Assembly: GCF_018860705.1 (NCBI RefSeq) | Contig: NZ_JAHKQA010000039.1 | Location: 33,616 to 97,615, forward strand | Reading direction: 5' to 3' | Source: Citreicella sp. C3M06 | GTDB taxonomy: Bacteria; Pseudomonadota; Alphaproteobacteria; Rhodobacterales; Rhodobacteraceae | Length of the DNA: 64,000 nucleotides | Shown here: one piece after another, positions 61,224 to 64,000 of the stretch | How positions within the stretch are numbered: position 1 is the stretch's first letter | How the letters are laid out: every line of letters starts with the position of its first letter | Notes under the pieces: generated by a model | Told to the model about the DNA's origin: nothing | Seen by the model: the letters and a program-made list of their open reading frames with translations, nothing else | The model's database searches: none | Made by a program: the position numbers and the translations under genes

Positions 61224-62758
61224 TGGACATCTTCATCGACATTCTCGGCGGCATGTCCGCCCTCGCCGATCCTTACGTCATCGCTTTCATGATCGGCGGT
61301 TTCCTTGTTGGAACCTTCTTTGGTGCCATGCCCGGCCTGACCTCGGTGCTGGCCATCGCGCTGCTGCTGCCGATCACCTACACCATCGACGTGGTGCCGG
61401 CGCTGGTGATGTGCGCCTCGATCTTCATGGCCGGGATGTATTCCGGGTCGATCACCGCGACCACCATCAACATCCCCGGTGCGCCCTCGTCGATGATGAC
61501 GGCGATCGAGGGCAACGCCCTGATGAAGAAAGGCTTCGGCGCCAACGCGCTGGGTCACGCGGCGCTGGGGTCGATGATCGGCGGGGCCATTGGCGCGGTG
61601 CTGCTCATGGCCTTCATGCCGATCGCGGCCGAGCTGTCGCTGCTGATCCGCACGCCGGGCAAGTTCTCACTGGTGCTGTTCGCGCTGGTGGTCATCGTGA
61701 TCGTCGACAAGGGCAACATCGCCAAGGGCTTTGTCGCCACGCTGCTGGGGGTGATGATCGCCACCGTCGGCATCGACGTGCTGCAACCCATCCCGCGCTT
61801 CAGCTTCGGCACCGAGACGCTGGTCGAGGGCATCGACATCATGCCCCTCGTCATTGGCGCCTTCGCAATCTCCGAAGTGCTGATGCAGTCGGAAAACTGG
61901 AAGAGCAACCTCAGCTCGACGCTGGAACAGGCCAAAGACCTGAAGATCCGCCGCCGCGATTTCCTGCCGCCGCGCGCCGAGATCCGTGAGATCGGCCTGC
62001 TGGCCTACCTGCGCGCGTCCTTCATCGGCTATGGCATCGGCATTTTGCCCGGCGCTGGTGGCTCGATGGCGGCCTTTGTCTCCTACGCCATGGCGCGCTC
62101 GTCGTCCAAGACCCCGGAGCAGTACGGCAGCGGCTCGCGCGAAGGCATTGCCTCGGCCGAGGCGGCCAACAATTCGATGTGCGGCGGCGCCTTCGTGCCC
62201 ATGCTGATGTTCGGCATTCCGGGCGATCCGACCACCGCCATCGTGCTGGGGGTTCTGGTGATCAACGGCCTGCAGCCCGGCCCGCGCCTGCTCGAAAACC
62301 AAGCCGAGCTGCTGGGGCCGATGCTAGGCTCGCTGTTCTTCTCGGCGCTGGTCCTGATCCCGCTGACGCTTTGGCTGTTCGGGCCGTGGTTCATCAAGAT
62401 CGTGTCGATCCCCAAGGGCCTGCTCTACACTGGCATCGCCGTGGTGGCGCTTGTCGGCAGCTATGTCGCGACCTACTCGATCTTCCAGATGTCGCTGGCG
62501 GTGCTCTTCGGCATCTTGGCCTATTTCATGCGCAAACAGAACTATTCCACGGTGTCGATGCTGCTAGGCTTCATTCTGGGCCCCGACCTTGAGGAATATC
62601 TCAGGCGCGCCCTGTCGCTGAGCGATGGTAACCCGGTGGTGTTCCTGACCAATCCCGACAGCCTGTTCTTCCTTGCGCTGACCGCGCTGTTCGTCTGGGC
62701 CATCCTGATCCGCAAGCCCAAGAGAGCCATGCCGCGCACCGAAAGCGGCGAAATCTAG
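61223..62758 (+). CDS. tctA: Tripartite tricarboxylate transporter large permease TctA
   Basis: 511-residue membrane permease with about 11-12 helices. Start at the ATG at 61223, coupled to TctB. Conserved family segments are GTFFGAMPGLTSVLAIALLL, MYSGSITATTINIPGAPSSM, GILPGAGGSMAAFVSYAMAR, EGIASAEAANNSMCGGAFVP and MLMFGIPGDPTTAIVLGVLV. The two PGAGG/NIPGAPSS loops mark the substrate and sodium region. Normal length. Last gene of the unit, followed by a terminator at 62812-62840. Confidence 0.94.
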   Translation: MDIFIDILGGMSALADPYVIAFMIGGFLVGTFFGAMPGLTSVLAIALLLPITYTIDVVPALVMCASIFMAGMYSGSITATTINIPGAPSSMMTAIEGNALMKKGFGANALGHAALGSMIGGAIGAVLLMAFMPIAAELSLLIRTPGKFSLVLFALVVIVIVDKGNIAKGFVATLLGVMIATVGIDVLQPIPRFSFGTETLVEGIDIMPLVIGAFAISEVLMQSENWKSNLSSTLEQAKDLKIRRRDFLPPRAEIREIGLLAYLRASFIGYGIGILPGAGGSMAAFVSYAMARSSSKTPEQYGSGSREGIASAEAANNSMCGGAFVPMLMFGIPGDPTTAIVLGVLVINGLQPGPRLLENQAELLGPMLGSLFFSALVLIPLTLWLFGPWFIKIVSIPKGLLYTGIAVVALVGSYVATYSIFQMSLAVLFGILAYFMRKQNYSTVSMLLGFILGPDLEEYLRRALSLSDGNPVVFLTNPDSLFFLALTALFVWAILIRKPKRAMPRTESGEI

Positions 62759-62811
62759 GCCCCCCGCCTGCTGCACCGACGCAGCGGCAGGCTCCCGTTT
62801 CCACAGATCGA

Positions 62812-62840
62812 AGGGCCGCTGCACCGCAGGCGGCCCTTTT
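62812..62840 (+). terminator. Rho-independent terminator after TctA
   Basis: AGGGCCG, CTGC, loop ACC, GCAG, then CGGCCCT make an 11-pair stem with a single bulged G, followed by TTTTC. It lies 54 nt past the TctA stop and ends the TctCBA transcript. Confidence 0.8.
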
Positions 62841-63318
62841 CGCGCCCAGTGCCGCAGCGCCTCGCAGATCGAGGCATCGGCCAAGACCGACGGATGGTGA
62901 TGGCCATTTTCCCGCGCCCGCCATGCTGGGCGCACCAACGCGCCTTGCATCCTGTATCAGGCTTATGATCCATCGAGCTGTTGGGAGGCCCCCTGCCCTC
63001 ATTGCCGCCAGTATGTTCAACCGTCCGTAAAGGCGCCGATCAAGCCGCATGGTTTGCAAGAGCGCCGCCGTTCGGGCTGCCGCGAAAGGCGATGGTTTCG
63101 GCCTCGGCCAGACGGCGCAGGTGCCGTTTCTGCGGGCGAGTTGGACCATTGGTGCGACAGCGGGTCGTCAGGCAACGCCAGCGCTGCTGACCCCCGCTTT
63201 AGCCCCCATGATCTCTGTGTGAGCCTGACTGGGCCAGTGGCCTCTCCCGCAGCAATTTCGGTTCGAGGGTTGCGGCCGGTTGGCGGGCGCCGAGCCTCAA
63301 GAATGGGGGAGAGACCAC
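62841..63318. other. Gap between the TctA terminator and the IS110 transposase
   Basis: About 480 bp without a recognisable gene on either strand. It probably contains the left end of the IS110-type element. These elements often lack terminal inverted repeats, and no boundary could be drawn. Confidence 0.4.
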
Positions 63319-64000
63319 ATGCAGGGCAGCACTTTCATCGGGTTGGATGTCCATAAGGCAACGATTTCGGTTGCCTTGGCGCAAGGAGGACGCGGCGGCG
63401 AGGTCCGTCACCTGAGAACGCTGGCGCATCGGTCTGATCATGTGCGCAAACTGGTCGACAAGCTCGCGGCTGGCGGCGCGCGGCTGCATATTTGCTATGT
63501 AGCAGACCCCTGCGGCTATGGCCGCCATCGACAGCTTGTCCGAGATGGGGCGTGACTGCACCGTAGTGGCCCCATCGTTGATACCGATCAAAGCCGGTGG
63601 TCGAATAAAGACCGACCGCCGTGATGCGGTGATGCTGGCAAAGCTGCACCGGGCAGGTGAACTGACGGCGGTCTGGATGCCTGACGAAGCGCATGAGGCG
63701 ATGCGCAACTTGGTCCGGGCGCGAGCGACGGCCATGCCGGTGGTGGGCAAGGCGCGCCAGCAAATCCAAGGGTTTCTGTTGCGCCATAGCCGGATCTATC
63801 CCTGGAAAAAGCGCTGGACGGGAGCCTATCGGCACTGGCTTGCGATGGTGCGCTTTTCGCATCCGGCGCAGCAGATCGTCCTTCAAGACTATATCCACGC
63901 CGTTTCGGACGCCGAAGCGCGGGTGGAGCGGCTGACCGGCCAGATCGCGGACAATGGTGGTCGAGAGATTTCGGACCAGTTGCTAGGGTCAGGATGCATT
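63319..64000 (+). pseudogene. IS110 family transposase, frameshifted and cut by the window edge
   Basis: The ATG at 63319 reads MQGSTFIGLDVHKATISVAL, the IS110 DEDD N-terminus with the first catalytic Asp (GLDVHK). After DPCGYGRHRQLVRDGA it stops at 63553. A one-base shift near 63535 restores the family: MGRDCTVVAPSLIPIKAGGR, then IKTDRRDAVMLAKLHRAGEL and later VRFSHPAQQIVLQDYIHAVS, open to the end of the window. IS110 transposases are about 330-400 residues, so the second half (Tnp20 Ser domain) lies outside. No slippery heptamer is visible, so a disabling frameshift is more likely than programmed shifting. Confidence 0.85.

Noticed and set aside
63530..63560. Programmed frameshift in the IS110 transposase
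   Set aside because: There is no slippery heptamer or evident stimulatory structure at the shift point, and IS110 elements normally use a single frame.

Overview
The window is GC-rich, densely packed DNA that looks like the accessory part of an alphaproteobacterial genome, most likely Rhodobacteraceae (roseobacter/Salipiger-like). The reasons are the codon usage, the gene families (TAXI and DctQM-type TRAP, TctABC, liv and polyamine-type ABC importers, DUF1028, DUF1850, FCD-type GntR), and the mix of catabolic operons with decayed insertion sequences. This is an inference by eye; no database was searched. No rRNA, tRNA or CRISPR array was seen.

Layout. 1-3.7 kb: minus-strand operon with a liv-type solute receptor (cut by the left edge), an M20 peptidase, a cysteine hydrolase and an N-formylglutamate amidohydrolase-like enzyme. 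3.98-8.1 kb: a complete branched-chain-amino-acid-type ABC importer in which all five genes are broken, sitting behind an intact glutamine-synthetase-like gene and an RpiR regulator (8.1-10.3 kb). 10.3-12.3 kb: mostly gene-poor, with one small secreted protein. 12.3-27.6 kb: two divergent operons for hydantoin/N-carbamoyl amino acid use. The minus arm holds amidohydrolase, hydantoin racemase, D-hydantoinase, DUF1028 and a PotABCD-type importer with a LysR gene. The plus arm holds N-carbamoyl-D-amino acid hydrolase, a second DUF1028, a polar amino acid importer, a quinone-reductase-like enzyme and RidA. A LysR-type box lies between the arms.

27.9-32 kb is an IS graveyard (IS256 and IS6 remnants) with a broken PdxR/MocR-type regulator and a truncated DUF2267 gene. 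32.2-38.7 kb carries two intact RTX genes: a 609-residue protein joining a PnrA/Bmp-type ligand-binding domain to RTX repeats, and a 1.36-kresidue repeat protein. A decayed gene for a membrane protein with a RyR domain follows (38.9-40.9 kb).

41.3-47.9 kb: one minus-strand unit with a TAXI-TRAP receptor, fused TRAP permease, DUF1850 protein, DctB-like kinase and DctD-like regulator. After an IS5-family remnant come an acyltransferase-3/SGNH protein and a transglutaminase-like protein. 52.6-62.8 kb is a sugar-acid or hydroxy-acid catabolic region: ThDP enzyme, deleted IlvD/Edd dehydratase remnant, KdgD-like dehydratase, ketoglutarate-semialdehyde dehydrogenase, GntR regulator, DHDPS-like lyase, NIPSNAP protein and a complete TctCBA transporter, with two matching palindromes as candidate GntR operators. 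A frameshifted IS110 transposase runs off the right edge.

Overall, several self-contained uptake-plus-catabolism regulons, most with their own transporter and regulator, are separated by dead IS elements and decaying genes. The most unusual item is the ligand-binding-domain/RTX fusion with its giant RTX neighbour.
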